In this document: positions 26,576-36,618 of the stretch, piece after piece
Numbering within the stretch: the stretch's first letter is position 1
How the letters are laid out: each line of letters opens with the position of its first letter
Source of the DNA: Fibrobacter sp. UWB4
GTDB lineage: Bacteria; Fibrobacterota; Fibrobacteria; Fibrobacterales; Fibrobacteraceae
DNA: 64,000 bases
Assembly (NCBI RefSeq): GCF_002210345.1
Contig: NZ_MWQI01000002.1
Coordinates: 186,001-250,000, forward strand
Direction: 5' to 3'
Position numbers and translations under genes: made by a program
The notes under the pieces: model-generated
What the model saw: the letters and a program-made list of their open reading frames with translations, nothing else
Databases searched by the model: none
Told to the model about the DNA's origin: nothing

Positions 26576-26620
26576 TTTCAACTCCTTCTTTGATATTATT
26601 CCAATTTTTTTGCAAATAAT

Positions 26621-26653
26621 AAAAAAATCCGCTGCACCTGTATGCAACGGATT
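26621..26653 (-). terminator. Terminator of guaB
   Basis: AATCCGCTGCA (26626-26636) / TGCAACGGATT (26643-26653) with one wobble pair; T-run on the minus strand and also on the plus side. Confidence 0.8.
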
Positions 26654-26683
26654 GAAGTTTTTTTTTGAGAAGGCGAAAGCGAC

Positions 26684-28212
<1,529 letters not shown>

Positions 28213-28230
28213 TGTAAAAAAGAGCGTTTT

Positions 28231-28300
28231 AGCGATGAGCCGCAAGCCTTGAACGATGAACAGCAAGCAATAAGCAGTGAGTCGTGAGCCATGAGTTTTC
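28231..28300. repeat. Heptamer array, 10 units
   Basis: AGCGATG, AGCCGCA, AGCCTTG, AACGATG, AACAGCA, AGCAATA, AGCAGTG, AGTCGTG, AGCCATG, AGTTTTC: the purine pair at positions 1-2 is kept for 70 bp. Its vocabulary differs from the array 20 bp away. Confidence 0.75.
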
Positions 28301-28347
28301 AGGAGAAAGGGGGAAGTCTCCCCCTCTCTACAGCCCCGGCTGTATGT

Positions 28348-28394
28348 GTCACCCTGAGCGAAGTGCAAAGCACGAAGTCGAACGGGTCTCCAGC
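28348..28394. repeat. GTCACCCTGAGCGAAG dispersed repeat
   Basis: Starts GTCACCCTGAGCGAAGTG and ends GTCGAACGGGTCTCCAG, the same layout as the repeats flanking the CDF gene. Confidence 0.5.
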
Positions 28395-28451
28395 CGGGTC
28401 TTCCGCTACCCCTTCGAACGGGCGCTCAGTCGCCGCCCCGTAACGCCCCGG

Positions 28452-28937
28452 CTACTTTCTATACTCCGCCAGCGTCTTGACTTCACAGCCTTTTGACGCG
28501 TAATAAGCAAGCATTTCAGGAACTTTTTTCAAGTCATAGCTAGTCACGCCGTCAGAGACAACATGAACCTTGTAGCCCGCTTTCGCCATGTTGAAACAAG
28601 TGGATTTCACGCAAGCGGTCGCATCCGCCCCTGCGATAAAGAATTCGTCAATTCCATTTCTCTGAATAAAATCTGCAAACGCCTCGCTCGTAAGCGAGTT
28701 GGATTTTGTCTTTACAAAAATATTTTTCGACACAACTTTCAATTCAGGAGCAAGTTCAGCGCCTTTTGTATCCGGCTTAAAAGTTCGCGTTCCCGCCGAA
28801 AGATTGTTATGCTTGATGTAGACAATTTCCATGCCGCACGTTTGCGCCCAATCTACCGCTTCGTTGATTTTTTCGACAATGTCCTTGTAATGCTTCGTAA
28901 TATCGTTTTGGATATCAATAATGACAAAAGCGTTCAT
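28452..28937 (-). CDS. Isochorismatase-fold cysteine hydrolase
   Basis: 161 aa. The catalytic triad of the family is readable: Asp in VIIDIQND (residue 8-10 region), Lys in NIFVKTKSNSL, and Cys in GADATACVKSTCFN. Family members hydrolyse isochorismate, nicotinamide or related amides; the short length and the TKSNSL after Lys fit nicotinamidase-like or generic amidohydrolases. The substrate cannot be fixed from sequence. It is transcribed alone from a promoter with two identical palindromes, so expression is probably tightly repressed and induced by a small molecule. Confidence 0.88.
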   Translation of the reverse strand: MNAFVIIDIQNDITKHYKDIVEKINEAVDWAQTCGMEIVYIKHNNLSAGTRTFKPDTKGAELAPELKVVSKNIFVKTKSNSLTSEAFADFIQRNGIDEFFIAGADATACVKSTCFNMAKAGYKVHVVSDGVTSYDLKKVPEMLAYYASKGCEVKTLAEYRK

Positions 28938-28984
28938 AGTTTTCCCTAATCGTTATAGCAATTCAAATTTGACATGCTCCACAA

Positions 28985-29032
28985 GCTAACATTTATTAGC
29001 CAATAAAATCAAACTAGCTAATAATCATTAGC
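28985..29032. promoter_or_regulatory. Twin operators GCTAAY-N4-ATTAGC
   Basis: GCTAAC-ATTT-ATTAGC at 28985-29000 and GCTAAT-AATC-ATTAGC at 29017-29032. Their centres are 32 bp apart, about three helical turns. The upstream one fills the promoter spacer; the other lies just after the predicted start of transcription. Confidence 0.7.
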
Positions 29033-29039
29033 CTGTCAA
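29011..29039 (-). promoter_or_regulatory. Promoter of the isochorismatase-fold gene
   Basis: Minus strand TTGACA (29039-29034), 17-bp spacer occupied by the first operator, TAGTTT (29016-29011). Confidence 0.6.
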
Positions 29040-29157
29040 GGGACTTTTAACACTTTTCGGCATTTAAATCCGAACATCACTGCAGTTCCCGCGGTGATGA
29101 TCTTAGGCAAAATGATTGAGGACTTTATAGCATTTCTATCAATGCGTTATATCGGAA

Positions 29158-29712
29158 CTACTTTCCGTTGTAGCGTTCCATGCACTTTTCGATGCCGAGT
29201 TTAAAATAGCATTCCACAAGAGCAGGGACCTTTGCAATCGCCTCATCGAATTTCGGGCGGTCCTCGGGCGAGAACTTCGCCAGGACCCAGTTGCTGAGGT
29301 CAAATTTCGGAGGGCACTTGCCCACGCCAAAGCGGATGCGCGGGAACTTGTCGCCCACATGCTCAATGATATTGCGCAGTCCGTTCTGGCCGCCGTGGCT
29401 GCCGTCCTTGCGGCAACGGATACGGCCTACATCCAAATTAATGTCATCGCTGAAAACGAGCAGGTGATCGACCTTCACCTTATACCAGGTCATGAGTGCC
29501 TGCACGGCCTCGCCAGACAAGTTCATATAAGTTTGCGGTTTAACAAGCAGGCATTCTTCACCCGCGATGTTCACCTTCATGGTAAGCGCCTTGTGTTCGC
29601 TCTTCCAGTCCTTGCTAGGATCGGCTAGCTTTTCGACCGCCATAAATCCGGCGTTATGATGAGTATTCGAGTACTGAGTACCAGGATTTCCAAGACCGAC
29701 AATTAAATACAT
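29158..29712 (-). CDS. pth: Peptidyl-tRNA hydrolase
   Basis: 184 aa. MYLIVGLGNPGTQYSNTHHNAGF carries the catalytic His. KPQTYMNLSGEAV, the Asp of FSDDINLD and RCRKDGSHGGQNGLRNI are intact. It releases tRNA from stalled peptidyl-tRNA. It sits 8 nt after the TlpA-like gene on the same strand, so it is the last gene of a three-gene operon beginning with the LPP20-like lipoprotein. Confidence 0.97.
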   Translation of the reverse strand: MYLIVGLGNPGTQYSNTHHNAGFMAVEKLADPSKDWKSEHKALTMKVNIAGEECLLVKPQTYMNLSGEAVQALMTWYKVKVDHLLVFSDDINLDVGRIRCRKDGSHGGQNGLRNIIEHVGDKFPRIRFGVGKCPPKFDLSNWVLAKFSPEDRPKFDEAIAKVPALVECYFKLGIEKCMERYNGK

Positions 29713-29720
29713 AATAAAAC

Positions 29721-30269
29721 CTATTTACTCCAAAGGACCTGAGGCCAGTCTCTTCCCTCTTCACCAAGCATGAACAAAGGTTTGATTTTTTTGTCCAATA
29801 CAATCGTGCGCGGGAGGCTGATCTTTTCGTTTTCTTTTACAAGTCCAAAACCTTCAGTAAGGCGCTTGAACGGATCACCTATGACCATAAACTTTGTCGC
29901 ATGATTTTTCTCCACCCAGTTCATAACAAGGTTTTCATCTTGTTCGCCGATATTCACAAGCACCACCGAAACCTTGTTCTTTTGCAGTTCTTCAAAATTT
30001 TCAGCAAGCCGCCTGACGCCAACCCTGCAAGGAATGCACCACGTCGCAAAATAAACCAACGCCGTACGCTCGCTTTTCCTAGCAATCTTTGCCAAATGGG
30101 AACGAGTAAACGGCAGTGAATTTTCAGAAATTTCTCGAACAGCAAACCACGGAAGCGAATCGGAAAGGGTTGCCGGCAAACTCATCCTGCGCGATTCTTG
30201 ATCTGGAGTAAAATTTCCAGCCCAGGAAAGCGAAACCATCAGCAGGACAACAAACGCTAAACGAATCAT
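29721..30269 (-). CDS. Exported TlpA-like thioredoxin-fold protein
   Basis: 182 aa from ATG 30269, which overlaps the stop of the upstream gene (ATGA) and has GTGGAG 7 nt before it. The signal peptide MIRLAFVVLLMVSLSWAG is followed by a thioredoxin fold with the redox motif ATWCIPCR at ~90 residues and a cis-Pro in SLPRTIVLD. TlpA/ResA-type proteins reduce periplasmic disulfides, often for cytochrome c maturation; no such genes are near, so the client is unknown. Confidence 0.88.
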   Translation of the reverse strand: MIRLAFVVLLMVSLSWAGNFTPDQESRRMSLPATLSDSLPWFAVREISENSLPFTRSHLAKIARKSERTALVYFATWCIPCRVGVRRLAENFEELQKNKVSVVLVNIGEQDENLVMNWVEKNHATKFMVIGDPFKRLTEGFGLVKENEKISLPRTIVLDKKIKPLFMLGEEGRDWPQVLWSK

Positions 30270-31408
30270 TTCAATCTCCACTTGTCAAGTTCGATCACCC
30301 ATTCCTTAAACCAGGCTCCCCTAGATACATTTTCCTTCAAGCGTTTTTTCGCCTCTTTTGTATCATAGCGCCCGGCCCCTTTAACCTTAGCCTGAAGACT
30401 AAAGTAAGGTTCCCCTTCGCAATTCGAACCTGACAAATACAAGTCCGACACACAGTTAATTCCAAGACTGCCTTCGGAACATTCAACAGGCGAAATATCC
30501 AATTTCAGCAAGAGGCCACTTGTACACTTTGCCGTACGCACAGGATACCTTTCCGAAATACGTTCAAAAGTACTACGATGAAGCTGAGACACCAAAGCAT
30601 CCTTACCATCTGCCAACTGATAATAAAAGGCATACTGGGAACGGAATACACTGTATTTCTGCTGAAGCGAATCGAACATCGACTTCGACTGGTCATCAAA
30701 TTCAGCGCCAATACCTTTAATCACGGAACCAATATCAGTCAAACGGACAAAAGCATCTTGCGCCGTACGGAAAGCGTCGTTTTTCACCAAGGGATGCTTT
30801 TGCTCCTCGAAAAGCTTAACCGCCAATTTCAGAGAATCCTGTAACAAATTAAATTCCTGGATAAAAGGCCTTGCCGCATCGGCTCTCCGCATGCAGGCAA
30901 CGACGCCAAACTTATCGCCAGCATTCAGTGTGGCAATCGGTTTTGCATCCTGGGCATTTTGCAGACGAGCAAGCACCTGCGTTTTAGCTTCATACGACGA
31001 CTGTACAAGCTCATTCCCGTTGGCATCGACATCAGAACGACGAACATCTTCAATCCTTGCAACAACAACGGACTGGATTTGCACGGCAATATCCTTTTGC
31101 GCAAGAACAAGAGCGGTACTTGCATCACCAGCGATACCTACGCCACGCAAATCATCATCCGGGCACGTCGAAGACTGCAACAGTTCAACAAGCGAAAACC
31201 GGGAATCCACAACTGTTTGCAATGGCAGTTCCGCATCTTGTGATATACTCGATGAAGAAGAGAGTGCGACATTGTCAAGTTCACTGTAAGCAAGTTCTGC
31301 CCTAGCACGGATATCATCAGCATCGTTATGTCCAGCCGTAGACCCAGAACCAGCGCAGCCTAGAAACGAAACAAGACCACCACAAAACAGTATCTTTAAG
31401 AATTTCAT
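30266..31408 (-). CDS. LPP20-like lipoprotein
   Basis: 380 aa. Lipobox FLGC (Cys18). The central region (ALVLAQKDIAVQIQSVVVARIEDVRRSDVDANGNELVQSSYEAKT) is typical of LPP20/FlgP-like lipoproteins, where alanine-rich helices precede a beta-domain. The C-terminal part holds four Cys (CTSG, CSEG, CVSD, CEGE), possibly two disulfides, which fits the coupled TlpA-like gene. Function unknown. Transcription starts at a leaderless promoter embedded in the rplY terminator. Confidence 0.78.
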   Translation of the reverse strand: MKFLKILFCGGLVSFLGCAGSGSTAGHNDADDIRARAELAYSELDNVALSSSSSISQDAELPLQTVVDSRFSLVELLQSSTCPDDDLRGVGIAGDASTALVLAQKDIAVQIQSVVVARIEDVRRSDVDANGNELVQSSYEAKTQVLARLQNAQDAKPIATLNAGDKFGVVACMRRADAARPFIQEFNLLQDSLKLAVKLFEEQKHPLVKNDAFRTAQDAFVRLTDIGSVIKGIGAEFDDQSKSMFDSLQQKYSVFRSQYAFYYQLADGKDALVSQLHRSTFERISERYPVRTAKCTSGLLLKLDISPVECSEGSLGINCVSDLYLSGSNCEGEPYFSLQAKVKGAGRYDTKEAKKRLKENVSRGAWFKEWVIELDKWRLK

Positions 31409-31414
31409 GCCGCA

Positions 31415-31443
31415 AATATAGGATATTATTTATAACAAATCAA
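31415..31443 (-). promoter_or_regulatory. Leaderless promoter of the LPP20-like/TlpA-like/pth operon
   Basis: Minus strand TTGATT (31443-31438), exactly 17 bp, TATATT (31420-31415), TGCGGC, ATG 31408. The start codon coincides with the predicted +1. The -35 box overlaps the T-run of the rplY terminator. Confidence 0.65.
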
Positions 31444-31471
31444 AAAGACCCGCCCCAATCGGAGCAGGTCT
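31441..31471 (-). terminator. Terminator of rplY
   Basis: Stem 31461-31471 / 31446-31456 (AGACCTGCTCC with GGGGCGGGTCT, two wobble pairs), followed by TTTTTG on the minus strand. Confidence 0.75.
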
Positions 31472-31499
31472 CTTAAAGCCTTTCAGCTTGTTGCCAGAA

Positions 31500-32123
31500 T
31501 TAGTTGGCAGCCGGAGCAGCAGCGGCAGCGGCGTCAGCAGCCGGAGCAGCAGCAGCATCCTTCTTCTTGGACTTAGAAGAAATCGTGAAGATAACGGTGC
31601 GCGGGCCAGAAGCGAGCGTAACGTTTTCCGGGAGCTTGAAATCCTTAGCGTAGAAGGTCACGTTCGTTTCGAAGTTGGAGATGTCCAATTCGAGAACAGA
31701 CGGGATGCTTGCCGGCTTAGCAGCGAGCATGAGATAACGAGCTTCCTGAGAGAAGAGACCGCCCTGAGTCTTCACGCCAACCGGGAGACCGGAAAGCTTG
31801 ACCGGGATACGAACCTTAACGAATTCGTCTTCAGCGATCTTGATGAAGTCAACGTGCGTGATCTTCTGGGTGAGAGCGTCCTTCTGGACACTGTAGACGA
31901 GAGCCGGATTGCCAGCCTTGCCGTCGATTTCGAGGTCAAGAAGCGTGTAACGCTTGCCCGGAGCAAGAACCTTGCGCAAGTCAATTTCGCTGACGCTGAT
32001 GTTCTTAGCTTCGATACCCTTACCATAATAGACGGCCGGAATCTGACCAGCCTTACGCAAACGGGCGTTGTCGCGGTTTGCACCTAGCACTCTCGAGGCA
32101 GCTTTGAGCGTTGTGAGTTCCAT
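31500..32123 (-). CDS. rplY: 50S ribosomal protein L25 (Ctc/TL5 type)
   Basis: 207 aa. Residues 1-95 are the L25 domain that binds 5S rRNA (GANRDNARLRKAGQIPAVYYGKG, THVDFIKI); residues ~100-180 are the TL5/Ctc C-terminal beta-domain. The tail is Ala/Pro-rich after a KSKKKD patch. GGAGA precedes the ATG. The gene lies 30 nt behind tRNA-Gln on the same strand with no terminator between, so both probably share one transcript. Confidence 0.96.
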   Translation of the reverse strand: MELTTLKAASRVLGANRDNARLRKAGQIPAVYYGKGIEAKNISVSEIDLRKVLAPGKRYTLLDLEIDGKAGNPALVYSVQKDALTQKITHVDFIKIAEDEFVKVRIPVKLSGLPVGVKTQGGLFSQEARYLMLAAKPASIPSVLELDISNFETNVTFYAKDFKLPENVTLASGPRTVIFTISSKSKKKDAAAAPAADAAAAAAPAAN

Positions 32124-32153
32124 TGTGTTATCTCCATTAGATAAAAAAATTCA

Positions 32154-32225
32154 TTGGGGTAGCAGGATTCGAACCTACGAATAACGGAATCAAAATCCGT
32201 TGTCTTACCACTTGACGATACCCCA
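32154..32225 (-). tRNA. tRNA-Gln (anticodon UUG)
   Basis: Acceptor TGGGGTA (32225-32219) pairs with TACCCCA (32161-32155). The anticodon stem ACGGA/TCCGT closes loop TTTTGAT with TTG at 34-36. The T arm has GGTTCGAATCC. CCA is not encoded. 72 nt. Confidence 0.96.
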
Positions 32226-32236
32226 ATGGTGCGACA

Positions 32237-32264
32237 AAGATAGTAAAAAAGTCTCTTTTGTCAA
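32237..32264 (-). promoter_or_regulatory. Promoter of tRNA-Gln/rplY
   Basis: TTGACA (32264-32259), 16-bp spacer, TATCTT (32242-32237); the tRNA 5' end lies 12 nt after the -10 box. Confidence 0.7.
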
Positions 32265-32330
32265 AGATTAACGAGCAAAAAAAGAGCTGAAAAAATTCAT
32301 TTTTCGCGCATTTTGACAAAAAAAGCCACA

Positions 32331-33239
32331 CTACCGATGCCAGAACTTGGTGACCGTCTGGTAGCGGGAAATCGGTTTCATCGCAGCGGCAGCCTTTTCA
32401 GCAAGTTCCTTGGTCCTGAAAATCCCGAAAACAGAGGCGCCCGAACCAGACATCAAGGCGACATCGGCCCCAAGTTCAATGAACTTTTGCTTCATTTCGG
32501 CGACAAGCGGGTGCGTCGGGAACACAGAAATTTCGAACGCGTTGAAACAGGAATCCGGATTCAGGAACTGCGGAATTGTAGACTTCGCGCTTTGGGATTG
32601 CGCGGCTTTGAACTGCGCGGCATCTTGAGCATTCCAAGCAGCCTTGTACTGTTCCCAACGGTCCGGGCCAGACTTCGGGACTCCCGCATAGGCATCCTTC
32701 GTCGGCACGGAATCAAGCGGGGTCGCAATGAGGAGCGCAGCCCCTTCCGGGAGATCCAGCGGATCCACAAACATCAAACGTTCGCCGATGCCTTCGGCAA
32801 AAGCGGTTCCGCCACGAACGAGGAACGGCACATCGGCGCCAAGACGGGTTCCGATAGATTCCAACGTCTCGAACGGGAGGTTCAAGTTCCACAAGTTGTT
32901 GAGCAAACGGAGCGTTGCCGCAGCATCGGCACTGCCACCGCCAAGGCCCGCCCCAAGCGGCATGACCTTCGTGAGGTGGATGTTGGCACCGAGAGCGCAA
33001 TTGGCATATTCCTTGAGAGCTTTTGCCGCCTTGAACACAAGGTCCGATTCCAGCGGATAGTTCTGCGGTTCATTGTACGTCAAATGAATTTCGCCATCTT
33101 CGCGAAGCGTCGCTTCGACCGTATCGCCAGCATCAACGGTCTGGAAAACAGTTCCAAGATCGTGGTAGCCATCTTCGCGCTTGCGGATGACATCTAAAAA
33201 CAAATTGATTTTTGCAGGAGCGTATTCTTTCATAGTCAT
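32331..33239 (-). CDS. ispE: 4-diphosphocytidyl-2-C-methylerythritol kinase
   Basis: 302 aa. APAKINLFLDVIRKREDGYH at the start and the GHMP ATP loop PLGAGLGGGSADAAA near residue 95; LGADVPFLVRGGTAFAEGIGE and a late LMSGSGASVFGIF are all conserved. It phosphorylates CDP-methylerythritol in the non-mevalonate isoprenoid pathway. A second ATG lies two codons in; no Shine-Dalgarno sequence marks either. Confidence 0.96.
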   Translation of the reverse strand: MTMKEYAPAKINLFLDVIRKREDGYHDLGTVFQTVDAGDTVEATLREDGEIHLTYNEPQNYPLESDLVFKAAKALKEYANCALGANIHLTKVMPLGAGLGGGSADAAATLRLLNNLWNLNLPFETLESIGTRLGADVPFLVRGGTAFAEGIGERLMFVDPLDLPEGAALLIATPLDSVPTKDAYAGVPKSGPDRWEQYKAAWNAQDAAQFKAAQSQSAKSTIPQFLNPDSCFNAFEISVFPTHPLVAEMKQKFIELGADVALMSGSGASVFGIFRTKELAEKAAAAMKPISRYQTVTKFWHR

Positions 33240-33289
33240 TGGTCAATAATATATAGAAATGTAGCTATGGGCACGGGCCTAACGGCCCT

Positions 33290-33366
33290 TTGAGGAATGG
33301 GGTCTGAGCAATTTCTCAAAGCGTAGCGTCCTCATAGCCCAAAGCGAGTGTAACGAGCGCGCCCAT
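33290..33366. repeat. Dispersed repeat, copy 2, inside a long imperfect palindrome
   Basis: AAAGCGAGTGTAACGAGCG (33341-33359) is the inverted form of the element before ung. Nearby words TATGGGC (33265 region) and GCCCATA (33361-33367), TTTGAG and CTCAAA are also inverted, so the 100-bp ispE-ftsK gap could fold on itself. Confidence 0.45.
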
Positions 33367-33377
33367 ACCTAACTCAC

Positions 33378-36300
33378 CTAACCAAATCTTCCGGAGCGTT
33401 CGAGTTGCATGAGTTCGTCCATTCCAATAAGCATGGCTCGCGGTTTCGAGTTGCCCTTGCTCGGACCGCACACGCCAAGGCCATAAAGCTGGTCCACAAT
33501 CTTACCTGCTCGGCTGTACCCCACGCTAAAGTGACGTTGCACAGCCGAAGTCGAAAGACCGTTCACACTAATCGCCCATTGCGCAACTTCAAACAAGAGC
33601 TTGTCGAGTTTCTCGTTCTTGAGAGAACCGCCGCCTTCTTCATCGCCCTCTTCGCCGCCCGAAACGTCGAACGATTCCACCTGCGGGTAGAACACGTTCT
33701 GGTCGGAGCAGGCATCGGCCAAGCGTTCGGCTTCTTCGTCGCTCAAGAACGCCCCATGTACGCGCACCGGATCCGGGTCATTCACGGCCTTGTAAAGCAT
33801 GTCGCCACGGCCCAAAAGTTTTTCAGCACCGGCATGGTCCATCACCGTGCGGGCGTCAATCTGCGACGCCACCTTGAAGCTGATTCGCGTCGGCAAGTTC
33901 GCCTTGATGATACCCGTAATGACCTTCACAGACGGACGCTGTGTCGCCAGCACCAAGTGGATGCCCACAGCACGAGCCTTAGCCGCCAAGCGGGCTACGG
34001 ACTTTTCAATTTCCTTGCCGGCGACCATCATGAGGTCCGCCATTTCATCGATAATCACGACGATAAACGCCATGCGGTGGCCGCGATCTTCTTCAGGAAC
34101 TTCATCCGGCAATTCACCCGCTTCGAACTTTGCGTTAAAGCCGCCGATGTTACGCACCTTTGCAGATGCCAAGACTTCCGTACGGCGGTCCATCTCGTAG
34201 CAGAGCCACTGGAGCGCCTGGATAGCAATTTCGGGCTTGGTGATGACAGGCGCCAAGAGGTGCGGGATGTTCTCGTACATCTTGAGTTCCACCGCCTTCG
34301 GGTCCACGAGAATCATGCGAAGTTCATCCGGAGTCTTGCTAAAGAGCATCGACGCCATGAGCGCGTTAATGCAAACAGACTTACCGGAACCTGTCTGACC
34401 AGCAATCAGCAAGTGCGGAGCCTTTGCCAAGTCCATCGTGAACGATTCGCCGGTGATGTCCTTCCCTAGCGCCACAAGAATTTTGTCGTGCGCAGGCTTG
34501 AACTTTTCGCTCATGAACACATCGCGGCAGAACACAGTCTGGAACTTGCGATTCGGGATTTCCACACCGACCGCCGCCTTGCCGGGAATCGGCGCCAAAA
34601 TGCGGATGGACGAAACCTTGAGCGGGAGCGCCAAGTCTTCTTGCAAAGCCGAGAAACGGCTCACTTTTACGCCCGGGCCCGGTTCCACTTCAAATCGGGT
34701 AATCATCGGGCCCGTTTCGCAACCGATCACGCGGCCCTTCACCTTGAAGTTTTCAAGCTTTTCTTCAAGCATCTTGCCGATAGCGTTCAGCTCTTCTTCG
34801 GTATAGTCAGCCGTCTGGACTTCGTGCGTGTCAAGAATCTTTGCGATTTCAGGAATCTTGTATTCGTCATAAGATGCCGTCGGAGCAGCAGGGATTGCAG
34901 CCGAATGCACCGCCGGGCGCGCATTTCCATTAGCACTCCCGCCAGCATTTCCTCCGAAATCAGCTCCGAAAGTCGGGTCTTCACCCACTTCATCAGCAGT
35001 CACGACCACCGGAGCGTACGTTTCATCATCATCGACCGCAGGGCTTCCCGGGAAATCCTCTACGTAGGCGCCATCGCCTCCCAAAAGTTCTTCGGCATGG
35101 ATAGCGGCTCGCGTTGCTACAGAATCCGAAAGTGTCGCATCACGGACAATCGTATTTGCACTTGTCGAAGATTTCGCGTCACCACCCGCAGGTTTTGCCA
35201 CCTTCGGTGCAGCCACCGTCACAGGCTTAGCAGGCTTCGGCGAAGCATTTCCGCCGGCATTTCCAGCAACAGCAGCATCTACGGTTTCAGAACCCGCCGT
35301 TCGGCGCACATCACCCTTCACCTGCATACGGCCCTTATGGCCCTTTTCCCAGTCGATCAAGTCGCGGGCACGGCGGAGCGCGCCAATGCGTTCCTTGATT
35401 TCCAGAATCTGGAGTGCATTCATGTGCCGCTCGTTCAAACGCAATTCTTCTTCCAGGCGACGGATTTCTGGATCTTCATAGACTCCATCTTCGTCAGCCC
35501 CGCCCAGCGTTGCACCAGCAGGCACATTCCCAAACTGGGCATTTTGTGCGTTTTCAACCGGAATTTCTCGCAAATCGCCCGGTTTCGCACTTCCAACCTT
35601 TTCCGGCAAGCCATAACCCGGGACATTCCTGGCCCCGTACTGAGGCAAGCCAAACGATTCACCGGCCTGAGTCTGCATATCCGAACGGCTCACGTCCAGC
35701 TCATCCGTCAACCAGTTATGGCGTCCGTTGAACGGTTCCACTTTTCCCCGGCGACGCATTTTCACAGAATCCGGGACAAAAATCATCGTTTCATCTTCCA
35801 TTACAACGCCACGGCGAAGTTGCTTTTTCTCGGAGCGTTCGTCGCGGATATTCGGCACGTATTCCGTTTTCGGTTCATCAACTTCATCTTTACGGCGACG
35901 TCCAAAAAGTCCTGCCAAATAACGCATCGTCTGGGCCACAAACTTAAAGTGTCTCGGACGTACACCAAACGAAAGCACCAGAATCAAAGCCAAAGTGGTC
36001 AACAAAATAATCAGCGGAGCCACATATGAAACGCGCCCAAACACAGGAATCGCCAAATTCTGCAAAAAGAACTCGCCCAGTACGCCACCGCTCATCGAAA
36101 GCGCATCATTCGAGACATTCCTTACGCCAAAATTCTTGAGCGACATGAGAAACGATACATTCACCGCAAGCAGGCTTAACCCAACCGCAAAGCGCAACAA
36201 CTTTGCACGGAGCGAAGCTATCGCGATAAACAGCCCCCAAAGCACAAGTGCCGCCGTAAACACGACAACGGCCACGCGCCCAAACAGGAATGTCATAAAG

Positions 36301-36515
36301 CTCGGGAACATCACGCCAAAGTAATCGCCAAGCCAGTTTTCCTGTTCGCCCACAATTGAAATTGTAACACAGCCAAGCAACAAAATGACACCAGCAAGCA
36401 AAACCAGATAGCCAACCATCATCGTCACAAAATACGAATCCGGCTGAATATCCTTTTTCGGTTCAACTTTGGGTTTCTTCAATTTCTTTACAGTTTTTTT
36501 CTTTTGAACAGCCAA
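33378..36515 (-). CDS. ftsK: DNA translocase FtsK/SpoIIIE
   Basis: 1045 aa. A basic N-terminus and four membrane segments (to ~190), a low-complexity Gly/Ala/Asn-rich linker (~240-560), then the motor: beta domain, Walker A GQTGSGKSVC near residue 705, Walker B VVIIDEMADLMMV, ATQRPSVKVITG, and a C-terminal winged-helix gamma domain (FEVAQWAISVNGLSTSAVQRHFSVGYSRA). It pumps chromosome dimers at the septum. The start is TTG 36515 with GAGGAG 7 nt before; a TATATT box lies upstream. Confidence 0.96.
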   Translation of the reverse strand: MAVQKKKTVKKLKKPKVEPKKDIQPDSYFVTMMVGYLVLLAGVILLLGCVTISIVGEQENWLGDYFGVMFPSFMTFLFGRVAVVVFTAALVLWGLFIAIASLRAKLLRFAVGLSLLAVNVSFLMSLKNFGVRNVSNDALSMSGGVLGEFFLQNLAIPVFGRVSYVAPLIILLTTLALILVLSFGVRPRHFKFVAQTMRYLAGLFGRRRKDEVDEPKTEYVPNIRDERSEKKQLRRGVVMEDETMIFVPDSVKMRRRGKVEPFNGRHNWLTDELDVSRSDMQTQAGESFGLPQYGARNVPGYGLPEKVGSAKPGDLREIPVENAQNAQFGNVPAGATLGGADEDGVYEDPEIRRLEEELRLNERHMNALQILEIKERIGALRRARDLIDWEKGHKGRMQVKGDVRRTAGSETVDAAVAGNAGGNASPKPAKPVTVAAPKVAKPAGGDAKSSTSANTIVRDATLSDSVATRAAIHAEELLGGDGAYVEDFPGSPAVDDDETYAPVVVTADEVGEDPTFGADFGGNAGGSANGNARPAVHSAAIPAAPTASYDEYKIPEIAKILDTHEVQTADYTEEELNAIGKMLEEKLENFKVKGRVIGCETGPMITRFEVEPGPGVKVSRFSALQEDLALPLKVSSIRILAPIPGKAAVGVEIPNRKFQTVFCRDVFMSEKFKPAHDKILVALGKDITGESFTMDLAKAPHLLIAGQTGSGKSVCINALMASMLFSKTPDELRMILVDPKAVELKMYENIPHLLAPVITKPEIAIQALQWLCYEMDRRTEVLASAKVRNIGGFNAKFEAGELPDEVPEEDRGHRMAFIVVIIDEMADLMMVAGKEIEKSVARLAAKARAVGIHLVLATQRPSVKVITGIIKANLPTRISFKVASQIDARTVMDHAGAEKLLGRGDMLYKAVNDPDPVRVHGAFLSDEEAERLADACSDQNVFYPQVESFDVSGGEEGDEEGGGSLKNEKLDKLLFEVAQWAISVNGLSTSAVQRHFSVGYSRAGKIVDQLYGLGVCGPSKGNSKPRAMLIGMDELMQLERSGRFG

Positions 36516-36618
36516 AAAACACGCTCCTCTATTATCCTCTTCAAATATAGTCTAATAACGGCCTTAATTTTGACACAAAAAAAGACACTATTTGCTCAAT
36601 TATTATTTTTTTGATGAC

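Noticed and set aside
28231-28300. CRISPR array
   Set aside because: Units are 7 bp without spacers and no cas genes are present; no other array of 23-40 bp repeats is seen in the window.
28284-28496. Small gene between guaB and the isochorismatase-fold gene
   Set aside because: The frame runs through dispersed repeats and has neither ribosome site nor coding bias.
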